Positions 8,109-16,918 of a DNA stretch of 64,000 nt are shown here, piece after piece. A program made the translations under genes and the position numbers. The notes under the pieces are model-generated. The model saw only the letters and a list, made by a program, of their open reading frames with translations. It was not told the origin of the DNA and ran no database searches. The stretch's first letter is position 1. Each line of letters starts with the position of its first letter. Origin of the DNA: Sediminicola sp. YIK13 (GTDB taxonomy: Bacteria; Bacteroidota; Bacteroidia; Flavobacteriales; Flavobacteriaceae); assembly GCF_001430825.1 (NCBI RefSeq), contig NZ_CP010535.1, positions 910,501 through 974,500 of the forward strand. Reading direction: 5' to 3'.

Positions 8109-8360
8109 GATTGAAAATTTTAAGTTGTTGTATTGATTAGACTAAAATTATGATGGGGAACTATACACTCATGCGACCTTTAATAGGTTACAATGATGGA
8201 CTATTTTATTAATTAAAACCAAGTCGAGCCCAATTGGAGAGGGCTGTGGGGGTACGTGGAGTAACTACTTAAAGATAAGGAGATAAAAGTACAGTGACTA
8301 CCAATTTTGATTCAAAAAAGAGGAATTTTGAACCAGGTAATCAAATAACGGGTAAGAGGA

Positions 8361-9458
8361 TCATGCTAGATTTTCCTGTAGATATTTGGAAGGCAGTATT
8401 CCAAAATTAGCTTGGAAGCATTTTGAGAAATAAGCCGGACTATTAAAACCAGTTTCAAAGGCAATTTCAGAAATGGAACCTTTCCTGTTATTTAATAATT
8501 GTAGGGACTTCTGTAGACGAAATGCTTTGAGAAATATATTTGGGGATTGATTGGTAATCCCTTTCATCTTCCTGTAAAACTGTGATTTGCTATAGCCTAA
8601 TTCGGTACCAAAGGTCTCTACTTGTAAATCTGTTTTATGCCAGGTTTCATCCATGTAATCAATTAAAATATTTAAGAACCGTCCCTCAGAATTATTAATG
8701 GTTCTTATGGTTGAGAGATCTATTACGTGGCTAGGATTTTCTTGTTCATAGAGCGACTTAACTTCGGTGGAGACTACAATGTTTCCCTTTACGAAATTGG
8801 ACATGCGTTGGGCCGACTTAACTACAGCCTCAAAAATGCCATCCTTTTCGGTCACTGGAACCCCTGCATCCAGTCCAATAGTGACCAATGTATTGGAATT
8901 GCTAAACTTCTTTGACTTTTCCTGAATTTGAACGGCACATTCCATGGCTCTTGATACAGATTGGAAAGAGACTAAAAATGCCCCTGAATTATTACGAACA
9001 ATATTGCCATCATTGGAGCCTATGGTTTTAATAATGGAATCATATAATTTTTGAAAATGGGTGTTTCCCATACCCCTAAAGCTATCCTTTAAATTTAAGG
9101 GTTTGAGACCTACATTCATTATGGTCCTAAATGCGGGGTCGTTAATTACATGTGTCAATTCATTGGCCGCCTTTTCGGGATCTTCAATGCGACCCAAAAA
9201 AGATGCAACAATAGCACTTTCTACTTCAATAATTTTATGGGGAATTTCACCATGTGCATGGTTGTGCATTTTTTCAATAGCTTCCTTGTTCGGAGCCTCT
9301 ATCAAACAAAATGCCATTTTTCTTTGGTCGTCAAACCAATAAGTGAGCCCTTTACATCCAAAAAGGTGCTCTATTTTAATATCTTCTATATGCAATTTCG
9401 CAACATGCTCTGCAGTCACGGTTTCCGATACGTCATGGCGATCCATATAGATGGGCAT
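8361..9458 (-). CDS. Three-domain regulator: DUF4242, degenerate cyclase-like domain, AraC helix-turn-helix
   Basis: A 365-residue protein with three parts. Residues 1-90 match DUF4242 (SCO4226-like nickel-binding fold), with conserved His and Asp residues and FCLIEAPNKEA near residue 50. Residues about 95-255 resemble a class III adenylyl/guanylyl cyclase domain (AFLVSFQSVSRAMECAVQIQ, then TIGLDAGVP), but the metal-binding GDG segment has become NSG at 157-159, so it is probably a sensor rather than an enzyme. Residues 265-365 form an AraC/XylS DNA-binding domain (ISEIAFETGFNSPAYFSKCF). The gene lies upstream of the cupin and BBE genes on the same strand, which are plausible targets. The ligand is unknown. 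Confidence 0.85.
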   Translation of the reverse strand: MPIYMDRHDVSETVTAEHVAKLHIEDIKIEHLFGCKGLTYWFDDQRKMAFCLIEAPNKEAIEKMHNHAHGEIPHKIIEVESAIVASFLGRIEDPEKAANELTHVINDPAFRTIMNVGLKPLNLKDSFRGMGNTHFQKLYDSIIKTIGSNDGNIVRNNSGAFLVSFQSVSRAMECAVQIQEKSKKFSNSNTLVTIGLDAGVPVTEKDGIFEAVVKSAQRMSNFVKGNIVVSTEVKSLYEQENPSHVIDLSTIRTINNSEGRFLNILIDYMDETWHKTDLQVETFGTELGYSKSQFYRKMKGITNQSPNIFLKAFRLQKSLQLLNNRKGSISEIAFETGFNSPAYFSKCFQANFGILPSKYLQENLA

Positions 9459-9546
9459 ACTCTTTATTTTCTATACAATGTAGTGATTTTTAGGTAGTTG
9501 TTTTAAATTTTCGGTATTTAATAAAAGATATGTTGTGGTAGATGTT

Positions 9547-9957
9547 TTACAATTCGGATAAGATTAAATGTGTAGTGGGCTCACCAAATTGCAATAACCT
9601 ATCAATAAATCGCTGCAGGTGCATTTGGTCCTCCAAAAGCACGCGCATGCAAATATTAAATCCGCCGGTAATACGAAAGCCTTCTTGTATCTCGGGAAAC
9701 AAATCCAATTGGTCAACAAATAGCTTCAATTTCCCACTATAAAGTTTAAAAAGAATAAAAACTTCAAGGCCGTAACCCAATTTCTTTGGGTTAGTTTTTA
9801 AACCATATCCTAAGATAACTTCAGTTTCTTCTAACTTTTGTATTCGTTCCCGAATAGATGAAGGAGAAAGCCCTATTTGTTTTCCAATCTCCACAAAAGA
9901 TGTTCGGGAATTTTTCTCTAAAATCTCGATAATTTTACTATCTAAATGATCTACCAT
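9547..9957 (-). CDS. Lrp/AsnC family transcriptional regulator
   Basis: A 136-residue regulator. The N-terminal helix-turn-helix (about residues 5-50, FVEIGKQIGLSPSSIRERIQ) is followed by a RAM/ACT-like ligand domain (about 60-136). Such proteins form octamers and usually sense amino acids. It is divergent from a TauE/SafE-type exporter gene with 106 bases between the starts, a layout often seen when the regulator controls the transporter. The effector is not known. Confidence 0.92.
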   Translation of the reverse strand: MVDHLDSKIIEILEKNSRTSFVEIGKQIGLSPSSIRERIQKLEETEVILGYGLKTNPKKLGYGLEVFILFKLYSGKLKLFVDQLDLFPEIQEGFRITGGFNICMRVLLEDQMHLQRFIDRLLQFGEPTTHLILSEL

Positions 9958-10063
9958 ATAAAAAAGTGTTATAAGTATAAAAATACATTTTATTTTTGGC
10001 AGAATACCTGTTAGTTCATTTAAAGTATTGTTGTTAGTTTTTAAATTGGACTATTTTTAGGGT

Positions 10064-10777
10064 ATGGATTCCATGTTGTTACTTCTAATATTGGGAACGT
10101 TTCTGGGATTTTTTATCCAGACCGTTATTGGCTTTGCAGGTGCTCTAGTTGCCCTGCCCATTCTTTTACTTGCAATGCCATTGCCGGATGCCATTGCTTA
10201 TATTTCAATTTTTTATTTTATTTCAACTCCCGTATTTGTATACAGGGAGTGGAAAAACATGGATAAGGACATTCTTAAAAAATTAGCATTATCCTCTATA
10301 GTTGGCGTAATAATTGGTATTGTCATTTTATCCTACGGGCAGCCTTTGTTCCTTAAAAAGGCCTTGGGTGTTTTTATAGTTTTATTTGTGTTAAAAAGCT
10401 TAAGAAAGCAAAAGGAGACTAAGAGAGCATCAAAAATGGAGTATACATATGGGTTTTTGGGAGGTTTCTTTTCTGGGGTTTTCTCTACAGGTGGTCCCTT
10501 GTACGTTATGGTTGTAAAGAATGTTTCCCCTGACGTTAAAACGTTCAGGGCGACGATGTTTGGGATTTTGGGATTGGTAACCGTAGTTAGGTTACCAGTA
10601 TTGGCCATAGGAGGTATATTAACAGTTAATCAACTTTACAACGCTCTATTTGTCTTACCTTTTTTTATTATGGCCTTGGTCCTTGGAAAAAAGGCGTATT
10701 TAAAAATGGATGAACAGCTCCTTAAAAAAATTATTTTAGGATTGCTATTTGTTTCAGGGATAATGTTATTGGTATAA
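10064..10777 (+). CDS. TauE/SafE family membrane transporter (first copy)
   Basis: A 237-residue inner-membrane protein with about seven or eight hydrophobic helices. The N-terminal FLGFFIQTVIGFAGALVALP and the mid-protein GFLGGFFSGVFSTGGPLYV are the two half-repeat motifs of the TauE/SafE family, whose members export sulfite, sulfoacetate or related anions. The gene is read divergently from the Lrp/AsnC regulator and is probably under its control, which would suggest an amino-acid-linked substrate. Substrate specificity cannot be read from sequence. A TATTTTTA box, one mismatch from the promoter consensus, lies close upstream. Confidence 0.88.
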   Translation: MDSMLLLLILGTFLGFFIQTVIGFAGALVALPILLLAMPLPDAIAYISIFYFISTPVFVYREWKNMDKDILKKLALSSIVGVIIGIVILSYGQPLFLKKALGVFIVLFVLKSLRKQKETKRASKMEYTYGFLGGFFSGVFSTGGPLYVMVVKNVSPDVKTFRATMFGILGLVTVVRLPVLAIGGILTVNQLYNALFVLPFFIMALVLGKKAYLKMDEQLLKKIILGLLFVSGIMLLV

Positions 10778-10798
10778 ATTAATAGAAACGTCTATTTA

Positions 10799-11668
10799 CT
10801 ACTGCGGCTGTTCGTTTTTGGGTTCAATTTTTGTTAACCTGGAAATATAAAAGCTACTAATCACAATGCACAATCCACCAAAGAGGGTATTCCAAGTTAA
10901 TTTTTCATCCAAAATAAAATAGCCCAGTAAAATTGCACTTACAACTTCCAGATACATTAGAGAAGTTGCCGTGGCCGCTGTTAGGTATTTTAGGCCAAAA
11001 AAGAACAGTTTAAAGACAACGATACCGATAAGGAAACCATACAAGATCCCTAAGCCCATGTGCTCAATTTTGCTCTCTGGGAGGGTAATTACAAACGGAA
11101 GAAACAAAAATGCGCCAACTATGTTTTGAAAGAAAATAAGTTGATCCTTGGTATAGTTTTCCGTTTCCGATTTAAAAATAACAACAGTAACCGCATAACC
11201 TACAGAAGCCCCAATGGCGGCCATCATACCAATAAAATCATCTGATTCAAAACTAAAGGGTTTGTTGGCATATGTAATAATAATCCCTGAAAAAGCGAGA
11301 ATTAAGAACAGGATGTGGGCTTTGCTTATTTTCACCTTGTATAAGAACGTTTCAATTGCTGCTACAAATATGGGATAACTGTAAAACAATACCACGGCAT
11401 TACCAATTGAAGTATAGATAAAGGCAATTAAATATAAGTACATTCTAGCGGCATTTATGGCAGAGGCTAACAATACTTTTTTAGTATTTCCTTTAAATTG
11501 GAGCATCCCTTCCTTCCTTAAAACTGGTACTATAAATAGGATGGGTATTATGGCACGGAACCACGCAATGGATCCCGTTGTCATGCTTGACATGTATTTA
11601 ATAAGAAGGCCATTGGTACCGGCAATAAGAGCGCATAGGACTACGGCATAAATGGCTTTTTTATTCAT
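10799..11668 (-). CDS. EamA/DMT family transporter (first copy)
   Basis: A 289-residue ten-helix transporter of the drug/metabolite superfamily with two EamA repeats (about residues 5-135 and 150-280). The open frame extends upstream to 11740, but the start at 11668 (MNKKAIYAVV) places the first helix correctly, and the upstream residues look non-coding. It is convergent with the TauE/SafE gene, with about 20 bases between stops. Substrates of this family are mostly metabolites such as amino acids; nothing here identifies one. Confidence 0.88.
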   Translation of the reverse strand: MNKKAIYAVVLCALIAGTNGLLIKYMSSMTTGSIAWFRAIIPILFIVPVLRKEGMLQFKGNTKKVLLASAINAARMYLYLIAFIYTSIGNAVVLFYSYPIFVAAIETFLYKVKISKAHILFLILAFSGIIITYANKPFSFESDDFIGMMAAIGASVGYAVTVVIFKSETENYTKDQLIFFQNIVGAFLFLPFVITLPESKIEHMGLGILYGFLIGIVVFKLFFFGLKYLTAATATSLMYLEVVSAILLGYFILDEKLTWNTLFGGLCIVISSFYISRLTKIEPKNEQPQ

Positions 11669-11777
11669 TATTAAATTTTGGATAAATAAACTTTTTGATA
11701 AAAAATTATATTCATTTAGGGCAAGGTGTTGATGGACCAAAGCCCTATAATAGGATGTGGCTAAAGTATTGATTGTT

Positions 11778-13028
11778 TCAGCTTCCTTTTTTAATGTGTT
11801 CCAAAATTCCCTTGGCCGCCATTTCCCCTGTGGTCATCGCTGCGTTTAATGATCCATATAAATGATGATCTCCTGCCAGATAAATACCTGACGACCATTG
11901 GGTTTGTTGAGGAGTCATTGAATATTGCAAATTGGCAAGTTGTGGCAGGGCCTTTTTAATCTGGTACCGCTTTAAAAACGATAGTTCAGATATACCGCAA
12001 TACCGCTCCAATTCTTGAACTACCCTATCCAGCACATCCTTGTCACTCAATTGGTGTTCCTTTACCAAAGTCACTGATAACAGTTCTCCTTCTCCACGAT
12101 GTGCCATTTCTAAACTCGTATGGAAAAATAGGTTGTTGATAAGGGCATCTTTATCGGCAATCAATCCAATAAGTGGCCGGGGTATGATTCTTTTTGGACA
12201 GATAAAATAGAAGGTTTCACACCTTTTCCAAGTAACAGTTTCCATTTTCATATCCCCTGTTAAATGGGAAGCATCAGTAGCTAATATGGTATAATGGCTA
12301 GGTAGCTCTTTGCCATCTGCCAAGATGAGCTTTCCTTCCAACACCCTTTTCACTGGGGTATTGAGCATGATGTTACTTCTCTTAAGCTTGGATGCAAGCT
12401 GCCCGGCAATTGCCCCTATACCAGCTTTGGGCAGTACGGCAAGTCCCTCTCCGAACATTTTATAGACAAATTGAAACATCCTACAAGAGGTGTCCAGATT
12501 AGGTTCTAAAAATATGCCACTAAAAAAAGTTTTGAAAAAGGAAGATATGATGTCATCGCTAAAACCCCTGTCTTTTAAATAGGTTAAGGTGCTTGTTTCT
12601 TTGGAAGCAAATATCTGTTCCATTGTCATTGCTTTTAATTCACTATTGAGTTTGAGGATTTTAAATTTATCTGATATAGTGCCGATATTGGCAAGTAGTG
12701 TGGGAATTAGAAGGGATACATTTCTTAAAGGGTCACCCAGTGTTTTGTTCTTGCCATCTTTGAAGATTACTGCTCCAGGTAGAAATTTCTGTAGTGCAAG
12801 AGAATCCATATCCAAATATTTTTTGGCCATAGGATATGCGTCCAACAGGACCTGAAAGCCGTGATCCAATTGAAATCCCTCGTAAATATCTGTTTTAATG
12901 CGACCCCCAGCCCTATCAGTTGCCTCATATAATGTGGTTGAATACCCTTCCTTTTCCAAAACCAAGGCAGCAACAAGACCACTGATTCCTGAGCCAACTA
13001 TATTGATAGCATATTCTGATTTTTCCAT
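11778..13028 (-). CDS. FAD-dependent amine oxidase / phytoene-desaturase-like oxidoreductase
   Basis: A 416-residue flavoprotein. The dinucleotide-binding motif GSGISG (residues 12-17) is followed by the Glu that binds the ribose and by DRAGGRIKTD, typical of the amine oxidase / protoporphyrinogen oxidase / phytoene desaturase superfamily. The C-terminal FAD motif is YLAGDHHLYGSLNAAMTTGEMAA. No export signal is seen. The small membrane proteins around it do not point to a pathway. A carotenoid-type desaturase is possible but not supported by neighbours, so only the superfamily is assigned. Confidence 0.85.
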   Translation of the reverse strand: MEKSEYAINIVGSGISGLVAALVLEKEGYSTTLYEATDRAGGRIKTDIYEGFQLDHGFQVLLDAYPMAKKYLDMDSLALQKFLPGAVIFKDGKNKTLGDPLRNVSLLIPTLLANIGTISDKFKILKLNSELKAMTMEQIFASKETSTLTYLKDRGFSDDIISSFFKTFFSGIFLEPNLDTSCRMFQFVYKMFGEGLAVLPKAGIGAIAGQLASKLKRSNIMLNTPVKRVLEGKLILADGKELPSHYTILATDASHLTGDMKMETVTWKRCETFYFICPKRIIPRPLIGLIADKDALINNLFFHTSLEMAHRGEGELLSVTLVKEHQLSDKDVLDRVVQELERYCGISELSFLKRYQIKKALPQLANLQYSMTPQQTQWSSGIYLAGDHHLYGSLNAAMTTGEMAAKGILEHIKKGS

Positions 13029-13134
13029 TTCACTTTTTTGGTAAAAATAAAGAATTGGTCGGGAAATTAGCTTTCCCTATTTCTTGGAAATTGATTTGGA
13101 GGGGTAAGAAAATGGGGATATGACTCTAATGAAT

Positions 13135-13142
13135 TATCTTTG
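13135..13142 (+). promoter_or_regulatory. Candidate -7 promoter box for the DoxX-like gene
   Basis: TATCTTTG is a full match to TAnnTTTG, 40 bases upstream of the start at 13182. It gives a leader of about 33 bases. No -33 TTG at the usual spacing was found. Confidence 0.5.
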
Positions 13143-13181
13143 AACTAGATTTTAACATAAGACTGTAGCTAATTTCAACGT

Positions 13182-13538
13182 ATGGATGGACTCACATTAT
13201 TGACTTTTTTTTCATCCTTTTCCTTTTTATTTTTTGGTATTGGTTGTTTTTTCTCTCCGAGAATGAAACTAGAATTCATGCGTTATGGACTCAATAAACA
13301 ACAAAGATGGCTTACCGGGGCGTTACAACTTTTGGGTAGCACAGGTTTGTTCCTGGGACTTATGATGAGCCCATTTTTGTGTTTTGTATCAACGATTGGG
13401 CTATTTATATTGATGCTTTTAGGGCTATGGGTTCGCATCAAGATTAAGGACAGTGTGCTACAATCCTCTCCAGCCTTATTCTATGCGCTGCTCAATCTAT
13501 ATCTGGCAATTCAATATGGGGCAATAATTTTTATATAG
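13182..13538 (+). CDS. DoxX-like four-helix membrane protein
   Basis: A 118-residue protein with four hydrophobic helices (about residues 5-27, 45-64, 66-86 and 95-117). The short loop after the first helix (FFSPRMKLEFMRYGL) and the helix layout fit the DoxX/DoxD-like family, whose members associate with quinone or thiol redox proteins; the function of this one is unknown. It is convergent with another DoxX-like gene, with only 14 bases between stop codons, so transcription from the two may overlap. Confidence 0.75.
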   Translation: MDGLTLLTFFSSFSFLFFGIGCFFSPRMKLEFMRYGLNKQQRWLTGALQLLGSTGLFLGLMMSPFLCFVSTIGLFILMLLGLWVRIKIKDSVLQSSPALFYALLNLYLAIQYGAIIFI

Positions 13539-13552
13539 CTTAAAGAAAATAC

Positions 13553-13924
13553 CTATCCCGCAAAAGCAATGATCAAGCACATTGATAAAAACAGAAATGC
13601 AGGAAAAGATTTCATCAACGGATCTTTAATCTTTAAATGCATAAGGATAGATCCAGAAAGTAATATTGCCAATCCCAGGGCAGCTGGTTGCTTTAATTCG
13701 GGATAAAAAATTGCTGCGAGCAAGGCAAGTGCCAGTGCGACTTTTAGCACGCCTACAACATAACACATCCAAACAGGAAGACCGTATACCTGAAACTCTT
13801 CCACAATGGTTTTGGCATTTCCACCACGCCACTTTGTAGGTTTATTTTTTTGTAAGAGCCAAACATTTAGGATACTAAGGCCTACGATTACTTGAAGAAG
13901 GATGATTAAATAGTTCATATACAA
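13553..13924 (-). CDS. DoxX family membrane protein
   Basis: A 123-residue protein with four hydrophobic helices, related in layout to the convergent DoxX-like gene next to it. It has the family-type segment EEFQVYGLPVWMCYVVGVLKVALA after the first helix. Met1 or Met3 (13918) could be the start. No partner gene that would explain its role lies nearby. Confidence 0.78.
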   Translation of the reverse strand: MYMNYLIILLQVIVGLSILNVWLLQKNKPTKWRGGNAKTIVEEFQVYGLPVWMCYVVGVLKVALALALLAAIFYPELKQPAALGLAILLSGSILMHLKIKDPLMKSFPAFLFLSMCLIIAFAG

Positions 13925-14070
13925 GGTATAAATAGTTTTTAATAGAATTCAATCTAAATTTCGTAAAAAATAATTAGAAACTACTTTTCTTTGGGCAAAC
14001 TTATACTCGAAATATGAAAATGATTTGGATGAAAGATGATTTTTTCTTCCGATAATACAAATTAAAGTCA

Positions 14071-15033
14071 TTAGGTATCATCCAACATGCGCCCCATTCT
14101 CCCAGAAAACCTGGAAAAAATCAAGACTTTCTTCTTTGTGTTAATGAAGTAAACACCCGTTAATAGAATTACTGCCGCTATGACGGATTGAAAGGTAATC
14201 TGTTCTTGTAAAAAGTACCATCCCAAAAGCATTGCGATAATTGGGTTTACGTAGGCCGATGTTGCCACTTTTTCGGTAGAAACTACTTTTAACAAATAAT
14301 TGAAGGAAGTAAAGGCAGCAATGCTACCAAACAAAATTAGACCAATTATTGACGCCTGAACCTTTCCACTCCAATTCAAGGGAGAGATCCATGTTTCTCC
14401 AACTATGAAACTGGATAAGGCCAACATAATACCCCCAAATAGCATTTGGTATCCGGTATTGATAAAATAATTGGGTGGTAAATCGGCCTTTGCCACAAAA
14501 AGACTTCCAACACTCCAGCTTAAAATACAGGTAAAAATCATTATGATCCCTAGGGTACTTCCTTCTTGAGTACTTAACTGCTGTTGACTAACCAATAGAT
14601 ATATACCTATAAATCCAAGAACAATTCCCAAAACAGACATAGTCCTGATTTTTTTACCCTGAAAGAAACGCATCAATAGCAAAATGATCAAGGGTTGGGT
14701 AGATGCTTCAAGAGCTGCAAAACCACTATCTACATATTTTAGAGCCCATACTATTACCCCATTGCCATAGGTCAAGAACAAAAATCCTGCAATAATGCAA
14801 TTTTTTATTTGAGGTCTTGTGATGGTCAGAGGAAGCCCCAATAGTCTGGCGATAATGAAAATAAGCGTCCCAGCCGTAATAAATCGGATAGCAGCCAACA
14901 TTAAAGGAGGAAGTTCAGAAACGGCTACCTTATTCATTAGATAGGTACTTCCCCAAAAAACATAGATGGAAAAAAAAGCAAGAACAATTATAATAGCTGT
15001 ACTTGGCTTGGCCTTAAAAATGTTCTTGATCAT
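14071..15033 (-). CDS. EamA/DMT family transporter (second copy)
   Basis: A 320-residue membrane protein with ten predicted helices in two EamA repeats (about residues 15-150 and 165-300). The motif FWGSTYLMNKVAVSELPPLMLAAIRF-like start is typical of the RhaT/YdcZ-YedA branch. It has a basic C-terminal tail. It shows little obvious similarity to the EamA gene at 10.8 kb beyond the family level. The substrate is unknown. Confidence 0.88.
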   Translation of the reverse strand: MIKNIFKAKPSTAIIIVLAFFSIYVFWGSTYLMNKVAVSELPPLMLAAIRFITAGTLIFIIARLLGLPLTITRPQIKNCIIAGFLFLTYGNGVIVWALKYVDSGFAALEASTQPLIILLLMRFFQGKKIRTMSVLGIVLGFIGIYLLVSQQQLSTQEGSTLGIIMIFTCILSWSVGSLFVAKADLPPNYFINTGYQMLFGGIMLALSSFIVGETWISPLNWSGKVQASIIGLILFGSIAAFTSFNYLLKVVSTEKVATSAYVNPIIAMLLGWYFLQEQITFQSVIAAVILLTGVYFINTKKKVLIFSRFSGRMGRMLDDT

Positions 15034-15129
15034 TGTTCTATTCCTTCAGTATTTGGGTTTCCAATATGGTGTCTGCAAATATCCTGTAAATAAAATAATT
15101 AGATAGAGGACTTAATCAAAAATTTGGAA

Positions 15130-15164
15130 AATAAAAAAAGGGAGCAATCAATTTTGCTCCCTTT
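15130..15164 (-). terminator. Terminator of the DUF4382 lipoprotein gene
   Basis: An 11-bp perfect stem (AAAGGGAGCAA / TTGCTCCCTTT, 15137-15164) with a 6-base loop, followed on the minus strand by seven T. It starts about 20 bases after the stop codon. Confidence 0.92.
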
Positions 15165-15185
15165 ATAATTTTGATTGTATAATGG

Positions 15186-16082
15186 TTATTCCATCACTTC
15201 AAGTACAAAATCCTTAGTGGTTTTATTGGCAGCCACAACAGATACACCTTCAGCTATAAAGGTTTTATACACAACCAGCTCAGTTTCAGTTTGAACTTCC
15301 AAATCAACAACCACATCATATGTCCCGGCCTCTAATCCTAAAATGGTATACATTCCGGTTTCATCAGAAAAAGTAGATATAATTGAAGCATCCGCAGAGA
15401 AATCAGAACCTTCTGGAAAAACCGATACTTGGGCACCTTCCAATGGAATTATTTCACCACCGTTATCCGTAGTAACCATTCCAGTCAATGTTCCTGCAGT
15501 TGACAAATTTGACGCCTTAATTACAGGTTTAAAATTAAAACCTGTAATTCCACCTTCTTCTTTTCTGTTTCCTTTGGCCACAAACGACTTGCTCACATCA
15601 AAATCTAAAAGCAGATCTGCCGTAAGTCCGCCATCAACAATAACGTTAGGTTCTACAAAGACTTTAATACCCGAAGAAGCCCCACTAGGAACCTTTAAAT
15701 CATATACGGTACCGTCTGTAAGCACAATATTAATACCTTTAACATAGACTCTAAATAGGTCATAAGATCCAACAGGAACTTCGGTATCCACCAGAGTTGT
15801 AGTAATGCCATTGGTAAGGTCTAAAAGATTCACGTCCATTTCTTCCTCCATTAAAAGAAGATAGGGTGCAGCGTTTTCATCCGTACCTTCACTTTTGGAC
15901 CTGGCTTCAATTTTAAAAATGGTCACATTTGCTTCAGCAACTAGATCGTGGGGAAAGGGGGCATCTGTAAGTTGTATGGAAAGCCTGCCAAATTCACTGC
16001 CTTTATTACTATCGCTACTACATCCTAATAATGCTAGGGAAAGGCTTAAAAACAAAAGTGGAATAAATTTAATTTTCATCAT
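15186..16082 (-). CDS. DUF4382 lipoprotein with carboxypeptidase-regulatory-like domain
   Basis: A 298-residue lipoprotein; the lipobox is ALLGC with Cys21. Residues about 32-190 match DUF4382, beginning with LSIQLTDAPFP and covering the conserved YDLFRVYV-type segment. Residues about 200-298 form a beta-sandwich of the carboxypeptidase-regulatory-like type (GMVTTDNGG...YTILGLEAGTYDVVV). Such proteins are common on the surface of Flavobacteria, but their function is unknown. Either Met1 or Met2 can serve as start. The gene is monocistronic, with its own terminator and a repeated CGTATA motif upstream. Confidence 0.9.
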   Translation of the reverse strand: MMKIKFIPLLFLSLSLALLGCSSDSNKGSEFGRLSIQLTDAPFPHDLVAEANVTIFKIEARSKSEGTDENAAPYLLLMEEEMDVNLLDLTNGITTTLVDTEVPVGSYDLFRVYVKGINIVLTDGTVYDLKVPSGASSGIKVFVEPNVIVDGGLTADLLLDFDVSKSFVAKGNRKEEGGITGFNFKPVIKASNLSTAGTLTGMVTTDNGGEIIPLEGAQVSVFPEGSDFSADASIISTFSDETGMYTILGLEAGTYDVVVDLEVQTETELVVYKTFIAEGVSVVAANKTTKDFVLEVME

Positions 16083-16113
16083 ATCAGATTTTAGATTGGG
16101 TTTAACTAACTTT

Positions 16114-16131
16114 CGTATATACGCACGTATA
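16114..16131. promoter_or_regulatory. Overlapping palindromes upstream of the DUF4382 gene
   Basis: The 18-base string CGTATATACGCACGTATA contains a perfect 10-bp palindrome (CGTATATACG, 16114-16123) and, overlapping it, TATACG-CA-CGTATA (16118-16131). It lies about 30-50 bases upstream of the start and could be an operator. No clear TAnnTTTG box overlaps it. Confidence 0.35.
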
Positions 16132-16298
16132 AGCTACAAAGGTTGTTCAATGGTCCCTTATTGGAGAGATTTATTGGGAATTTTCGATGAACTACCCAAT
16201 TTGGACAGTAGATTTAAAGGTTTGGGAAACTTTTTAGCTATTAACTCTGGCCTATTGATTATATTTTTTAGGCATTAACTTTCCTCAACCTTGATATA

Positions 16299-16805
16299 TT
16301 ATAATTTGATTTGAAACAAGCTTACGCATGCATTTTCGTAATGAGCTGGCAGAGATACAGTGCTCTTTAACTTGGTAAGACCTAAATATTCGAACCCACA
16401 TTTTTTATAATGGGATATCAATCCAAGGTTCTCTCCTACGGTATCCATTCGGATGTAATCCAGTTTATTTTCTTGGGCATAGCCTTTGGACCAAGTGACT
16501 ATATGTTCCACCAAATGCTGTCCTCTATATTCGGGATTCGTGGCTATTCTGTGTATGTACATGGCCTTGTCTACATCTTTTTCTTCCCATATTTCGGGAT
16601 CTTCAAAAGTTACCGCCCACACACAGGCCACTATTTGGCCGATCATTAGTTTCCATTGCCTGCTTTCGGCAATTTCTTTGGAAACCAGTTCTGTTGAAAA
16701 TTCGGGCCATTGAACGCATTTTTTTGTTTTTTGGAAGGCTGTAGCAAGCCGATATAGCCTAAAGATTTCGGGTATATCGGCAGTATTGCTATTGGTGATT
16801 TTCAT
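16299..16805 (-). CDS. GNAT family N-acetyltransferase
   Basis: A 168-residue acetyltransferase. The acetyl-CoA-binding motif A is seen in IHRIATNPEYRGQHLVEHIVTWSKGYA (starting near residue 84), with the R/Q-x-x-G-x pyrophosphate loop in the form RGQHL. The C-terminal HYKKCGFEYLGL is motif B. It stands alone, with 112 bases before the next gene. The substrate is unknown. Confidence 0.88.
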   Translation of the reverse strand: MKITNSNTADIPEIFRLYRLATAFQKTKKCVQWPEFSTELVSKEIAESRQWKLMIGQIVACVWAVTFEDPEIWEEKDVDKAMYIHRIATNPEYRGQHLVEHIVTWSKGYAQENKLDYIRMDTVGENLGLISHYKKCGFEYLGLTKLKSTVSLPAHYENACVSLFQIKL

Positions 16806-16918
16806 TTAGATTAGTGTAGATTATTCGCATGCACAAGATAGCCAATCCAATTATATATCCGTTTAGGTCCGACCATTGTAACGGTAGTGTCACTACTAAA
16901 TGGGCTTACAGGGTAGTA

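Noticed and set aside
15895-16278. 127-codon plus-strand frame reaching into the gap before the GNAT gene
   Set aside because: Most of it is antisense to the DUF4382 signal region, and the remaining part has no recognisable features or promoter.
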